Source: Rhizobium sophorae (GTDB lineage Bacteria > Pseudomonadota > Alphaproteobacteria > Rhizobiales > Rhizobiaceae). Taken from it: a DNA stretch of 64,000 nucleotides. The stretch covers positions 62,001-126,000 of the forward strand of contig NZ_JABFCN010000055.1 of assembly GCF_013087515.1 (NCBI RefSeq). The letters are read 5' to 3'. This document shows positions 1-9,065 of this stretch, piece by piece. Position numbers and translations under genes: made by a program. How positions within the stretch are numbered: the first letter of the stretch is position 1; each line of letters starts with the position of its first letter. The notes beneath the pieces are model-generated. The model did not search any database. It saw nothing but the letters and a program-made list of their open reading frames with translations, and was not told where the DNA came from.

Positions 1-616
1 CGACCAGCGTGTGCATGCGCCACCCGTGCCGGCCCCGGCACGCGCTGACTGGAACAGGGTCAATGCCACCGATGACGAATATCGGCGGGTGAGCGCGGTG
101 GGGACGCTGGCGAACGACAAGGAAACGCTGGTCTATGCCTCGACCGCGCTCGGTCCGGGTTATTGGGTGATGGCGCCGCTGACGCTTGCCGACGGCACAT
201 CCATCCTCGTCAATCGTGGCTTCGTGCCGACCGACAGGCGCGACCCGGCCACACGCCGCGAGGGGCAACCATCAGGGCCGGTCGAGATCACCGGGCTGAT
301 GCGGATGACGGAGCCGAAGGGATCGCTGCTGCGGTCCAATGACATCGCGGCCGACCGCTGGTATTCGCGAGATGTCGCGGCGATCGCTGAAAAGCGCGGC
401 GTCGGTGCGATCGCGCCCTATTTCATCGACGCCGATGCCACCCCCAATCCGGGCGGCCTGCCCGTCGGCGGCCTGACCGTCATCACTTTCCCCAACAACC
501 ATCTGATCTACGCGATCACCTGGTACGGGCTGGCGGCGATGGTGTTGGCATTGCTGGTGTTCATTCTTCGCGGCGAGAGGGGTAGCCCGACGCCCCTTAT
601 GAGGCGATCCGGCTGA
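1..616 (+). CDS. SURF1 family cytochrome oxidase assembly protein (5' truncated by window)
   Basis: This is the C-terminal part of a SURF1/Shy1 family protein, an inner-membrane factor for haem-copper oxidase assembly. The frame is open to the left edge, and the residues before the GTG at 11 (DQR, then VHAPPVP) fit the SURF1 interior, so the gene starts outside the window. Visible family features are the segments GPGYWVMAPL, ILVNRGFVP and NNHLIYAITWYGLA, followed by a C-terminal membrane helix (about the last 45 to 20 residues) and a basic tail. Upstream ctaBCDEG-type genes are expected but not in view. It converges on the kinase gene on the other strand, and the two 3' ends overlap by about 20 bases. 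The family call is firm. Confidence 0.88.
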   Translation, partial: DQRVHAPPVPAPARADWNRVNATDDEYRRVSAVGTLANDKETLVYASTALGPGYWVMAPLTLADGTSILVNRGFVPTDRRDPATRREGQPSGPVEITGLMRMTEPKGSLLRSNDIAADRWYSRDVAAIAEKRGVGAIAPYFIDADATPNPGGLPVGGLTVITFPNNHLIYAITWYGLAAMVLALLVFILRGERGSPTPLMRRSG

Positions 617-2525
617 TCGCCTCAGCGAGCTGCGCCTGCGAGAAGGGCTTGCCGAGGCGCGGCAGGTCGACGATGCCGGCCCCTTCGGGGATTTCGGCGT
701 AACCGGTTGCGAGGATGATCGGCATATCAGGCCATTCGTCGCGGATCGCTTGGGCGAGCTGTGCGCCCGTCATGCGCGGCATGGCATGGTCGCAAATCAC
801 CAGGTCGACCTGCTGCTTGTGCAGGATGTCGAGCGCCTCGGAACCCGCCATCGCCTCGAACACGGTGTGGCCGAGATCCTCGAGCATCAGTGTCGTATTC
901 ATCAGCACCAGACCATCATCATCGACGGCAACGATGCGCAGCCGGGGCGTCGCGTTTTCCTCCTGCCGCGGTCGGTCGGCGGTGGCCTCGGTCGTCTGTT
1001 CGACACTTGCGACCGGGAACCACAATTCGACCGTCGTGCCTTCGCCGAGGCTGCTCTTCATCATCAGGCGACCACCGGACTGGGACGCAAGGCCCTGCAC
1101 CATGGACAGGCCGAGGCCGGTGCCCTTGCCGACGCCCTTGGTGGTGAAGAACGGCGTAACTGCCTGCTCCAGCGTCTTGGCATCCATGCCCTCGCCTTCA
1201 TCGACGACCGCGATGCGGACATAGCGGCCGGGCGGCAGCGGGCTCTTGCCTGACGACACCGATTCCTCGGAAGCGCGCAGCACGATCCGGCCGCCGGATG
1301 GCATCGCATCGCGGGCGTTGACGACGAGGTTCAGGATCGCCATCTCCAACTGGTTCGGATCGGTCACGATCGTCGGCAGCCTGACGGGGAACGAGGTCTC
1401 GATCACGGTGAGCGGGCCGAGCGAACGGCTCAGAATATCCATCATGCCACGGACCAGTCCGGAGACGTCGATCGGCTCCATGTGCAGTTCCTGCCGGCGG
1501 GAAAAGGCCAGCATGCGCTGCGTCAGCGCAGCACCCCGCTGGGCGCCTTGCATGGCGTTGTCGACCAGCGATGTCAGCGAGAGATCCTGCGGCATGCGCT
1601 TCTTCAGGATTTCGAGACTGCCGAGCACAGCCATCAGCAGATTGTTGAAATCATGGGCGATACCGCCGGTCAATTGACCGATCGCCTCCATCTTCTGCGA
1701 CTGGAAGAGCTCTTCGCGCGCCTGCTCCAGTGCCCGCTGGGTCTCCATCTTCTCGGTGATATCGCGGGTGATCTTCGCGAAACCGAGCACATCGCCTTCG
1801 TCGTCCCGAATGACGTCGATGACGACGCTGGCCCAAAAACGGGTGCCGTCCTTGCGGACGCGCCAGCCTTCCCTCTCGAACCGGCCCTCGGCGCGCGCAA
1901 TGTCGAGCGCGGTCTGCGGCACGCCGGCTTCGCGGTCCTCGGGGGTATAGAAGGTCGAGAAATGCCGGCCGATGATTTCATGAGGTCGATAGCCCTTGAT
2001 ACGCTCGGCGCCGAAATTCCAACTGCTGACATTGCCGTCGGGATCGAGCATGTAGATCGCATAATCCGAGACGCCCTGGACGAGCCGACGGAATTGTTCC
2101 TCGCTCTGGCGGATCGTTTGTTCAGCTGCTCTGCGTTCGGTCAGGTCGCGGGTGATCTTGGCATAGCCGATGAGCTCGCCGGAGGGACGACGGATCGGAT
2201 CGATGATCACATGCGCCCAGAAGCGGGTTCCATCCTTGCGCTGGCGCCAGCCTTCCCCCTCGAACCGGCCATGCTCCTGCGCCGTGGCGAGCGCGCGCGC
2301 CGGTATTCCCGCGGCGCGGTCCTCTTCCAGATAGAAACGGGAAAAATGCTCGCCGAGAATTTCGGAAGGCGTGTAACCTTTGAAGCGCTGGGCGCCGGTA
2401 TTCCAGCTGGTTACGATACCTTCGGGGTTCAGCATATAGATGGCGTAGTCGGTGATGGCATCGACCAGAAGGCGGAAGCGTCCCTCTTCGTTAAGAGACG
2501 TATCATGTCGATTCAATACTTCCAT
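597..2525 (-). CDS. PAS-PAS hybrid sensor histidine kinase with C-terminal receiver
   Basis: This is a 642-residue soluble hybrid kinase with no membrane segment. Two PAS/PAC domains occupy about residues 17-130 and 145-260 and are very alike. A HisKA domain follows (GGIAHDFNN, H291 as phosphoacceptor), then an HATPase_c domain with its N-box at N403 and G-boxes DEGEGMD and GKGTGLGLS. A receiver domain (about 530-640) ends the protein, with D579 in ICDHAMPRMTG as the likely phosphoacceptor and acidic residues in VAVDDDG. It is probably a cytoplasmic sensor of light, redox or a small ligand; the PAS domains alone do not show which. A GGAAC-N16-CGTT element upstream suggests control by the EcfG/RpoE2 general stress sigma factor. 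No separate response regulator lies next to it. Confidence 0.9.
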   Translation of the reverse strand: MEVLNRHDTSLNEEGRFRLLVDAITDYAIYMLNPEGIVTSWNTGAQRFKGYTPSEILGEHFSRFYLEEDRAAGIPARALATAQEHGRFEGEGWRQRKDGTRFWAHVIIDPIRRPSGELIGYAKITRDLTERRAAEQTIRQSEEQFRRLVQGVSDYAIYMLDPDGNVSSWNFGAERIKGYRPHEIIGRHFSTFYTPEDREAGVPQTALDIARAEGRFEREGWRVRKDGTRFWASVVIDVIRDDEGDVLGFAKITRDITEKMETQRALEQAREELFQSQKMEAIGQLTGGIAHDFNNLLMAVLGSLEILKKRMPQDLSLTSLVDNAMQGAQRGAALTQRMLAFSRRQELHMEPIDVSGLVRGMMDILSRSLGPLTVIETSFPVRLPTIVTDPNQLEMAILNLVVNARDAMPSGGRIVLRASEESVSSGKSPLPPGRYVRIAVVDEGEGMDAKTLEQAVTPFFTTKGVGKGTGLGLSMVQGLASQSGGRLMMKSSLGEGTTVELWFPVASVEQTTEATADRPRQEENATPRLRIVAVDDDGLVLMNTTLMLEDLGHTVFEAMAGSEALDILHKQQVDLVICDHAMPRMTGAQLAQAIRDEWPDMPIILATGYAEIPEGAGIVDLPRLGKPFSQAQLAEAISRIAS

Positions 2526-2553
2526 CGGCCCCTCGGAGTCACCAGCGCATTAT

Positions 2554-2578
2554 AACGCGGCAGGGGGCGGATGGTTCC
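2554..2578 (-). promoter_or_regulatory. Candidate EcfG (general stress) promoter of the hybrid kinase
   Basis: Read on the minus strand, GGAAC (2578-2574) is followed by 16 bases and CGTT (2557-2554). This fits the alphaproteobacterial EcfG/RpoE2 consensus GGAAC-N16/17-CGTT. It ends 29 bases before the kinase start codon at 2525, in the right orientation. The match is seen directly; its use is inferred. Confidence 0.6.
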
Positions 2579-2595
2579 GAAACGGCCTCGAATTT

Positions 2596-4002
2596 TCAGA
2601 CGGCCTTGACCTGCGGATAGAACATCTCACTGATCCGCTCGGCAGCGGCATAGGCCTGCGAGACGATCTCCGGCACTAGATCGATATCGGGCAGGCTTCC
2701 GAGGCCGAGCGGGCCGAGGGCAAACAGCCCGGCGACCGTCGAGCCATCCTCCAGGAAGGGCTCGCCGCGCGCGTTGACCGCGAGCCCCAGCGAGAGCTCG
2801 TCCGGCATGGCGAGGCCGGCGGAAAACAGGCTTTGCATCAAGGGCGCTGAAAGATCAGGCGCCTGGCAGCGGCAATCGATGATGCGCTCGGCATGGATGA
2901 CTTCCTCGGCAGCGGAACCGGCCGGCGTAAAGAACAGCCCGCTCAGGCCCCGGCGGCCGGCCCGGCCGCGGCGCAGCACCGTGCGGCCTTCGGCGAGCTC
3001 GCGTTTCAGCCGCAGGTGCATGGCTTCCGGCAAGCGGTTTCGATGGCTGTCGTAGATTGCCCTGAGATGGCGGTTGAACTGATGCTTGTCGCGGGCCGGC
3101 AACGAGCGCCAGAGCGAGCGGGCATGTTTCCTGAGGCCGTTCATCACCGACTGCCAGCTTCGGCCCGCTTCCTCCGCCTCGCGACAGGCTTCACGGATGA
3201 AGCGCACGATCTCCGGCAGGCTCTGCGGCAGCGCTTCGGCCGGGAACACCGGATCGGCGGAATTCGGCGTATGGCTCTGGGGCAGGAAGCCGCGCCGGGA
3301 AATGATCGTCACCTGGCCGGCATAACCGGAATCGCGCAGCTGCAGCAGCTGGTCGACGACGCGGATGCCGCTGCCGAGCAGCACCGCATGCGGCCGCGCG
3401 ACGAGGCGCTGGGCCCTGATCGGCGAAACGTCCTCGCCGCCGGCATCCGGCGCCGTCAGACCGTAGCCGGTGGCGAGGATGACGGTATCAAACAGCGGAT
3501 TAGCGGGATTGGCGCTTTCGAGCAGAAAGCGGTTGCCGTGGCTCCTGCGGATCGCCACGACCGGATCGTTGCAGACCTGGACGGTGATGTCCCTGCGTGC
3601 GGCAAGCGCTTCCGAAAAGCGCTGGTAGACATAATCGCTGAAGATCTCCTTCGGCACGAAGATCTGCCGGAATCCGGGAATGGCGGCCGGCACGGCGGCG
3701 CGGAAGGCGGCGTTGCCGCAGAGCCAATCGTTGAAATCGTCGGTGTCGCCGACCGAAACAGAGAGATCGCGGACGCGGGTATTGAGGATCGTCGAGGAAC
3801 GGGCCGAGGCCAGCGCCTGCCCACCGCTGACCGACGAATTCGGATCGAACAGCTGCAGGTGGAAGGGGGCGCGCACCGTCTTCATCAGCGCGATGGCCGT
3901 CATCATGCCGGAAAAGCCGCGCCCGACGATCGCAATGCGCGGTACGGCTGATATCTGCGCCGCCGCGTTGGCTCTGGCGGAAAAAAGTCCCTGAACCGTC
4001 AT
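2596..4002 (-). CDS. FAD/NAD(P)-binding protein, YdhS-like (COG4529)
   Basis: This 468-residue flavoprotein of the NAD_binding_9/YdhS type has an N-terminal Rossmann dinucleotide motif (VGRGFSGMMTAIAL, about residues 26-39). Further family blocks are the NTR-containing stretch near residue 75, an ATGYG motif that closes the NAD(P)-binding part, and LLGSGIRVVDQLL, a second glycine-rich segment. The C-terminal GLFALGPLGLGSLPDIDLVPEI block is usual for the family. The substrate is unknown; these proteins are often annotated as hydroxyacyl or amino-acid oxidoreductase-like. The next gene upstream on the same strand is a separate FMN reductase about 350 bases away, so a shared flavin-redox role is possible but unproven. 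Confidence 0.78.
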   Translation of the reverse strand: MTVQGLFSARANAAAQISAVPRIAIVGRGFSGMMTAIALMKTVRAPFHLQLFDPNSSVSGGQALASARSSTILNTRVRDLSVSVGDTDDFNDWLCGNAAFRAAVPAAIPGFRQIFVPKEIFSDYVYQRFSEALAARRDITVQVCNDPVVAIRRSHGNRFLLESANPANPLFDTVILATGYGLTAPDAGGEDVSPIRAQRLVARPHAVLLGSGIRVVDQLLQLRDSGYAGQVTIISRRGFLPQSHTPNSADPVFPAEALPQSLPEIVRFIREACREAEEAGRSWQSVMNGLRKHARSLWRSLPARDKHQFNRHLRAIYDSHRNRLPEAMHLRLKRELAEGRTVLRRGRAGRRGLSGLFFTPAGSAAEEVIHAERIIDCRCQAPDLSAPLMQSLFSAGLAMPDELSLGLAVNARGEPFLEDGSTVAGLFALGPLGLGSLPDIDLVPEIVSQAYAAAERISEMFYPQVKAV

Positions 4003-4351
4003 CGCAACTCCTTTGCGGATTCATCCGCACCATGGGTCGATCGAGGTTTCAACGCATAAAACAGCGGTTCACGCGTTGATGAGGTTCATGCGGCCATTCA
4101 CAACACCTGCCGCGGCATCGGGTCCGAACCAGCGGCCCCGCAAGAAAACTAGGGGAGCAACTAGGCTCGCCATAGTCTATCAAACTAGTAGTGTATGAAA
4201 GCGCTAAATGGCGCAGGTGGCAAGAGGTTTGTTGCCACATCACTTCAAGTGATTGAAATACAACATAATTTAGAGGTGTTCCGTGGAAGTCTGGGCGAGT
4301 TTTGCATCCCGGACTACAAATTGATCTTTAAACATCAGCTCGGCAGCGCCC
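4003..4351 (-). promoter_or_regulatory. Gene-free, AT-richer stretch with two adjacent dyads
   Basis: No coding region is supported here. The stretch is visibly richer in A and T than its surroundings. It holds two abutting perfect inverted repeats: GTGGCAA/TTGCCAC with an 8-base loop (4217-4238) and the 15-base palindrome ATCACTTCAAGTGAT (4239-4253). They lie upstream of the flavoprotein gene (start 4002) and downstream of the FMN reductase gene, so they are candidate operators for the flavoprotein. Neither has a T-tract in the minus direction, which argues against a terminator. Confidence 0.35.
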
Positions 4352-4969
4352 TCAGCTGCCCTCGCCCGGATATTGTTTTGCCTTCAGCAGGCCCGCCAGA
4401 TGCACCGTGTTGCGCGCCAGCATGTCGACGGCTTTCGTCACGACCTTCGGCACCTTGTCGAGATCGACGAAATTGGTGGAACCCATTGCCTCGCCGACCC
4501 AATAGGCGACCGCGCTGGCCGGAATGGTGAAGCCGACATCGTTCAGCGCCTGGTAGAGCTCGGCCGACACATGATGGGCGCCGTCCTCATTGCCGACGAC
4601 GGCGACGGCCGCGACCTTGCCATAGGAAACCATCCGGCCCTGATCGTCGGTCTCCTCGAGGAAGGCGTCCATGCGTTCCAGCGCCCGCTTGCAGACACTG
4701 GATGGCTGGCCGAGCCAGATCGGCGTTGCCATCAGCAGGATATCGGCGGAGAGCACCTTGGCGCGAATACCCGGCCAGTCATCGCCGGCGCCTTCGTCGG
4801 AGGTGACGCCCGGCTTGACGTTGAAATCGGCCAGCCGGAGCACTTCGGTCTCAACGCCATAAGCGGACATCGCCTTGTCGATGAGACCGATCATCCGGTC
4901 GGTCGAGGACGCGTCCTTGGTGCCGCTGCTCTTCAGCGTGGCGTTGAGGGCAAGGGCTTTCAGCGGCAT
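4352..4969 (-). CDS. NAD(P)H-dependent FMN reductase / flavodoxin-family protein
   Basis: This 205-residue protein belongs to the NADPH-dependent FMN reductase (WrbA/flavodoxin-like) superfamily. It begins MPLKALALNATLK, a beta strand leading into the phosphate-binding loop, and contains ADILLMATPIWLGQPSS (about residues 77-93), the usual second FMN-contact segment, and AVVGNEDGAHHV. The open frame extends to 5182, but the start at 4969 is preferred because GGAGAG sits just upstream and homology-like sequence begins there. It probably reduces flavin, quinone or nitro/azo compounds in the cytoplasm. A weaker stress-type promoter (GGAAC-N16-GGTT, 5037-5013 on the minus strand) lies about 45 bases upstream. 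Confidence 0.75.
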   Translation of the reverse strand: MPLKALALNATLKSSGTKDASSTDRMIGLIDKAMSAYGVETEVLRLADFNVKPGVTSDEGAGDDWPGIRAKVLSADILLMATPIWLGQPSSVCKRALERMDAFLEETDDQGRMVSYGKVAAVAVVGNEDGAHHVSAELYQALNDVGFTIPASAVAYWVGEAMGSTNFVDLDKVPKVVTKAVDMLARNTVHLAGLLKAKQYPGEGS

Positions 4970-5199
4970 GGGTCTCTCCGGCAGCAGTCGGCGGTTGGCA
5001 TTCGCCAGCTGCAACCCCTTCGCGCGAAGATTGTTCCCGCCAGGATGCGAGGTGACCTCACGTAAAAATAACCAACTGGTGAATTCTTTACTTGAACCCC
5101 CAAATGGAATCGGCAAAAGTGAGGGTGCTATCAATCCCTTCATGGATTTGCCGTCTTTTCGGGCCAGCGTCCGACCACACATCTATTGGAAAAAACACC

Positions 5200-7053
5200 G
5201 TGAGCAGCGATGCGTTAACACGCGCGACGAAGCCTTCGGCTTCGATGGCGCTTGCAACTGCGGCAGGCTGGGGCCGAGGCCTCTTCACATTGGTGCGTAT
5301 CACCATGATGGCCTTCCGCCACCCCTGGCAATCCGGCTTTGCGATCGGCGCCACCCTTGTTGCCTCCACCTTCCAGCTGATGATCCCGCGCCTTCTCGGC
5401 CAGGCGGTCGACCACACCCAGATGGCGATGAGCGGTGGTGCGGCGGGTCTGGTGGCACAGGACGCGCTTTTGACCACGGCATTGCTGCTCCTTGGCGCCA
5501 GCGTGCTGCGCGGCCTCTTCACCATGGTTCAGAACTATTACAGCGAAGCCGTCGGCCATCACATCGGCTACGAGTTGCGGCTGGCCTGCTACGAGAAGAT
5601 CCAGCGACTGTCCTTCAGCTTTCATGACACCGTGCATTCCGGCGACCTGATCACCGTCGGACTGCTCGATCTCGAAGGCGTGCGCATGTATTTTTCCACC
5701 GCGCTCGTCCGGATGATCCTGCTCTCGATCCTGATCGGCATCGGCGCCTATATGCTGCTGTCGACCGATATCGTGCTCGGCCTCCTGGCGCTCTCCTTCG
5801 TGCCCTTCGTCGGCTGGCGCTCATCGGTGACGCAGCTCAGGCTACGCGCCACCTGGCTCGACCTGCAGGAGCGGCTTTCGGTGCTGACCCGCATCATGGA
5901 GGAAAATCTCGGCGGCATCCGCGTCGTGCGCGCCTTCGCCGCCCACGAACACGAGATTTCGAAATTCGAGGCAGCGTCGAAGAGCGCGCTCGCGCTCGCG
6001 CATCAGCGCGTCGGCATCCGCGTCACCAATACCAGCGCCATGACCTTCTCCTTCTTCGCGGCGATGGGCCTGGTGCTCTGGGTCGGCGGCGGCAAGGTGA
6101 TGTCGGGCGAAATCACCGTCGGCACGCTGGCCTCGTTCCTGACCTTCATGACCATCCTGCAGATGCCGGTGCGCCAGCTAGGCCTGATGGTCAATGCCTT
6201 TGCCCGCGCCTCCACCTGCGGCTCGCGCCTCTTTGCCCTTCTCGACCTCGACATCGCGATCAAGGATGCGCCGGATGCCAAGAAATTGGCGGTGACAGAC
6301 GGCGTTCTGCGCTTCGAGAATGTCAGCTTCGCCTATCCGGGTTCGGAAAAGCGCACCGTGCTCGGCGATGTCTCCTTCGAAGCCAGGCGCGGGCAGACGA
6401 TCGGCATCGTCGGGCCTCCGGGCAGCGGCAAGTCGACGATCGCCCATCTCATTCCCCGCTTCTACGACGTCAGCGGCGGCAAGATCACGATCGACGGCCA
6501 GGACATCCGCAAGGTGACGCTGCAATCGCTGCGCCGGGCGGTTGCCGTCGTGCAGCAGGATTCCTTCCTGTTCACGACAACGATCGAGAACAACATCGCC
6601 TATGGCGACCCGTGGGCGAAGGAAGGCCGCATCGAACGCGCCAGTGAAAGCGCCCAGCTGCACAATTACGTGCTCGGCCTGCCCACAGGTTACAGCACCG
6701 TCGTCGGCGAGCGCGGCGTTTCGCTGTCCGGCGGCCAGCGGCAGCGTCTTTCGATCGCCCGTGCGCTGATGCTGAAACCGGCGGTGATGGTGTTCGACGA
6801 TTCGACTGCGGCAATCGACGCCGCCACCGAACAGCGCATCCGCGGCGCCATGCGCCGCTATGCCGCCGACCGCGTGACGATCATCGTCGCCCACCGCCTG
6901 AGCTCGCTGATGCATGCCGACCAGATCCTGTTCGTCGAAGACGGCCGGATCGTCGAGCGCGGAACGCATGAAGCGCTGCTTTCACTCGGCGGGCGCTACA
7001 AGGCACTCTACGACCTGCAGGTCCGGCCGGGCGACGAGGTGTTGAGCGCCTAA
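5200..7053 (+). CDS. ABC exporter half-transporter A (permease-ATPase fusion), degenerate catalytic residue
   Basis: This is a type IV ABC exporter half-subunit of about 617 residues: a six-helix membrane domain (about 30-330) fused to an ATPase domain (about 370-600). Walker A is GPPGSGKST (about 404-412), the signature is LSGGQRQR (from 509), and the H-loop is IVAHRLSS. The Walker B end reads VMVFDDS, so the catalytic glutamate position (534) is aspartate. The GTG at 5200 is chosen because residues encoded upstream look non-native; ATG starts at 5092 and 5353 are alternatives. It forms an operon with the next ABC gene and is most likely one half of a heterodimeric lipid, drug or glycan exporter. 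The substrate cannot be read from sequence. Confidence 0.88.
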   Translation: MSSDALTRATKPSASMALATAAGWGRGLFTLVRITMMAFRHPWQSGFAIGATLVASTFQLMIPRLLGQAVDHTQMAMSGGAAGLVAQDALLTTALLLLGASVLRGLFTMVQNYYSEAVGHHIGYELRLACYEKIQRLSFSFHDTVHSGDLITVGLLDLEGVRMYFSTALVRMILLSILIGIGAYMLLSTDIVLGLLALSFVPFVGWRSSVTQLRLRATWLDLQERLSVLTRIMEENLGGIRVVRAFAAHEHEISKFEAASKSALALAHQRVGIRVTNTSAMTFSFFAAMGLVLWVGGGKVMSGEITVGTLASFLTFMTILQMPVRQLGLMVNAFARASTCGSRLFALLDLDIAIKDAPDAKKLAVTDGVLRFENVSFAYPGSEKRTVLGDVSFEARRGQTIGIVGPPGSGKSTIAHLIPRFYDVSGGKITIDGQDIRKVTLQSLRRAVAVVQQDSFLFTTTIENNIAYGDPWAKEGRIERASESAQLHNYVLGLPTGYSTVVGERGVSLSGGQRQRLSIARALMLKPAVMVFDDSTAAIDAATEQRIRGAMRRYAADRVTIIVAHRLSSLMHADQILFVEDGRIVERGTHEALLSLGGRYKALYDLQVRPGDEVLSA

Positions 7054-7145
7054 CAATGGATTCCCTTCTTCTGCCCACCGGGGAGAAGAGCGGATAAGCA
7101 ATGACTATGCAGGCCACCGGACGTGATGGCCGCGGGAGGAATGGC

Positions 7146-9065
7146 ATGGCCGAGGAACTGGAAACCGAGCGTCCCGACGTTCGCGAGGATGGACGCCGCC
7201 CGCCGCGGGCGGTGGTCGGTTCGCACCGCGTCGAGGAGGAGATGTTCGGCAAGGCCTTCGACGGCAATATCGTCAAGCGCATCTGGGTTTTCGTTCACCC
7301 CTATCGCCGCCAGGTCCTGTGGTCCGTCGTCGCCGTTCTGACCTTCACGATGATGCAGCTCACCATCCCGCTGATCATCCGCTATGCCATCGACCATGGC
7401 ATGTCGCCGGGCGGCAACCATTCGGCCCTGGTGTGGTCGATCGTCGCCTTCACGATTGCCATATCAATCAACTATGCGGCAAGCTATGCGCAGGAGACGC
7501 TGGTCGGCGGCGTGGCCGAGGACGTGCTCTTCGATATCCGCAAGGCGATGTTTTCGCATCTCCAGCGCGTCTCGCTGTCCTTCATGGACAAGACCGAAGT
7601 GGGACGGCTGATGTCGCGGCTGCAGGGCGACGTCAACTCGATGCAGGAATTCCTCGAGACCTCGGTGCTGTCGGTCGGCGATATCGTGCTGCTCTTTGGC
7701 ATCATTTTCGTGATGCTCTATCTCGATTTCAAACTGGGGCTGCTGACGCTCTCGGTGCTGCCGGTGCTCTTCATCGTCCGGCTATTCTGGCTGCCGCTGG
7801 CGCGCAAATCCTTCATGGCCGCGCACGAGACCAATTCAGTTGCCGCGGGCGCACTCGCCGAAGCGATCCACGGCGTGCGCGCCGTCCAGAGCATGGACAG
7901 GCAGGGCGTCAACTTCACGCTCTACGACGACAAGGCGCGCGCCAATCTCAAGACGCATCTCACGGCGGCCCGCTACGCGCAGGTGATGGTGCCTATCGTC
8001 GACAGCCTGACCGGCGTGGCGATGGCACTCGTCATCGTCGTCGGCGGCGCGCGCGTTCTCAATCAGGCGCTCGATGTCGGCGTGCTCGTCGCCTTCCTGT
8101 TCTACATCCAGCGCTTCTTCGACCCGATCCGTTCGCTGACCCTGCAATATTCGGTGATGCAGCGAGCCATGGCGTCGGGCCAACGGTTAACCGAAGTGCT
8201 CGACGTGCCGGTCGACATCAAGGACGCGCCCGATGCCAAAGCCTTGTCGCGCGATATGGACGGATCAGTGGAGTTCAAGGACGTCGTGTTCGGCTACAAT
8301 CCGAAACATCCGGTGCTGAAGCACGTCAGCTTCAAGGTCAATCCCGGCGAGACGGTGGCGCTGGTCGGGCCGACGGGATCCGGCAAATCGAGCTGCATGT
8401 CGCTGATCCATCGCTTCTACGACGTCCAGCAGGGCCAGGTGCTGGTGGGCGGCGACGATGTGCGTGATCTGACGCAGGATTCGCTCGGAGCGCAGATCGC
8501 CATGGTGCTGCAGGAACCCTTCCTCTTTACCGGCACGGTCTTCGAAAACATCCGCTACCACAAACTGGAGGCGACGCGCGAACAGGTGATCGAGGCGGCG
8601 AAGGCCGTCGGCGCACACGACTTCATCATGCGTCTGCCGGAGGGCTACGACAGTGTCCTCGGCGAGCGCGGCGGCAACCTGTCGCTCGGCCAGCGCCAGC
8701 TTTTAAGCTTTGCCCGTGCACTGGTGGCGGACGCGAAGATCCTCGTGCTCGACGAGGCGACGGCCAATATCGACAGCTATACCGAGATGCTGATCCAGAA
8801 GGCGCTGGTAAAACTGCTCGAAAACCGCACCGGCCTTGTCATCGCCCATCGCCTCGCGACGATCCGCGAGGCGGACCGCATCATCGTGCTGCAGAACGGC
8901 GAAATCATCGAAAGCGGCGACCACCGCCAGCTGATGAAGAACGGCAAGCTCTATTCCAAGCTCTATAATCTCAACTACTCCTCCTTCGACGACATTCCCG
9001 AAGACGTGCTGGAAGAGACGGCGGCGGCGGATTCGGCGACCTATATCACGCGTCACGCGACATGA
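7146..9065 (+). CDS. ABC exporter half-transporter B (permease-ATPase fusion), altered signature motif
   Basis: This is the second half-transporter of the pair, about 639 residues. The membrane domain (about 35-330) is followed by an ATPase domain with Walker A GPTGSGKSS (408-416), an intact Walker B ending ILVLDEA (E537) and H-loop VIAHRLAT. The signature motif is LSLGQ (512-516) instead of LSGGQ. The start at 7146 is preferred over 7101 because GGGAGGA lies 5 bases upstream; the earlier ATG has only a distant GGAG. The hydrophilic N-terminus (about 35 residues) is acidic and arginine-rich. It probably dimerises with the preceding protein, giving one consensus and one degenerate ATP site. 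Confidence 0.88.
   Translation: MAEELETERPDVREDGRRPPRAVVGSHRVEEEMFGKAFDGNIVKRIWVFVHPYRRQVLWSVVAVLTFTMMQLTIPLIIRYAIDHGMSPGGNHSALVWSIVAFTIAISINYAASYAQETLVGGVAEDVLFDIRKAMFSHLQRVSLSFMDKTEVGRLMSRLQGDVNSMQEFLETSVLSVGDIVLLFGIIFVMLYLDFKLGLLTLSVLPVLFIVRLFWLPLARKSFMAAHETNSVAAGALAEAIHGVRAVQSMDRQGVNFTLYDDKARANLKTHLTAARYAQVMVPIVDSLTGVAMALVIVVGGARVLNQALDVGVLVAFLFYIQRFFDPIRSLTLQYSVMQRAMASGQRLTEVLDVPVDIKDAPDAKALSRDMDGSVEFKDVVFGYNPKHPVLKHVSFKVNPGETVALVGPTGSGKSSCMSLIHRFYDVQQGQVLVGGDDVRDLTQDSLGAQIAMVLQEPFLFTGTVFENIRYHKLEATREQVIEAAKAVGAHDFIMRLPEGYDSVLGERGGNLSLGQRQLLSFARALVADAKILVLDEATANIDSYTEMLIQKALVKLLENRTGLVIAHRLATIREADRIIVLQNGEIIESGDHRQLMKNGKLYSKLYNLNYSSFDDIPEDVLEETAAADSATYITRHAT

Noticed and set aside
1482..2555. 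Plus-strand open frame of over 350 codons opposite the histidine kinase
   Set aside because: Antisense shadow of the PAS and HisKA regions; no motif and no ribosome site.
5013..5037. Fourth EcfG promoter (GGAAC-N16-GGTT) before the FMN reductase gene
   Set aside because: The -10 box differs from CGTT at its first base, so I do not list it as a supported promoter, only mention it with the gene.
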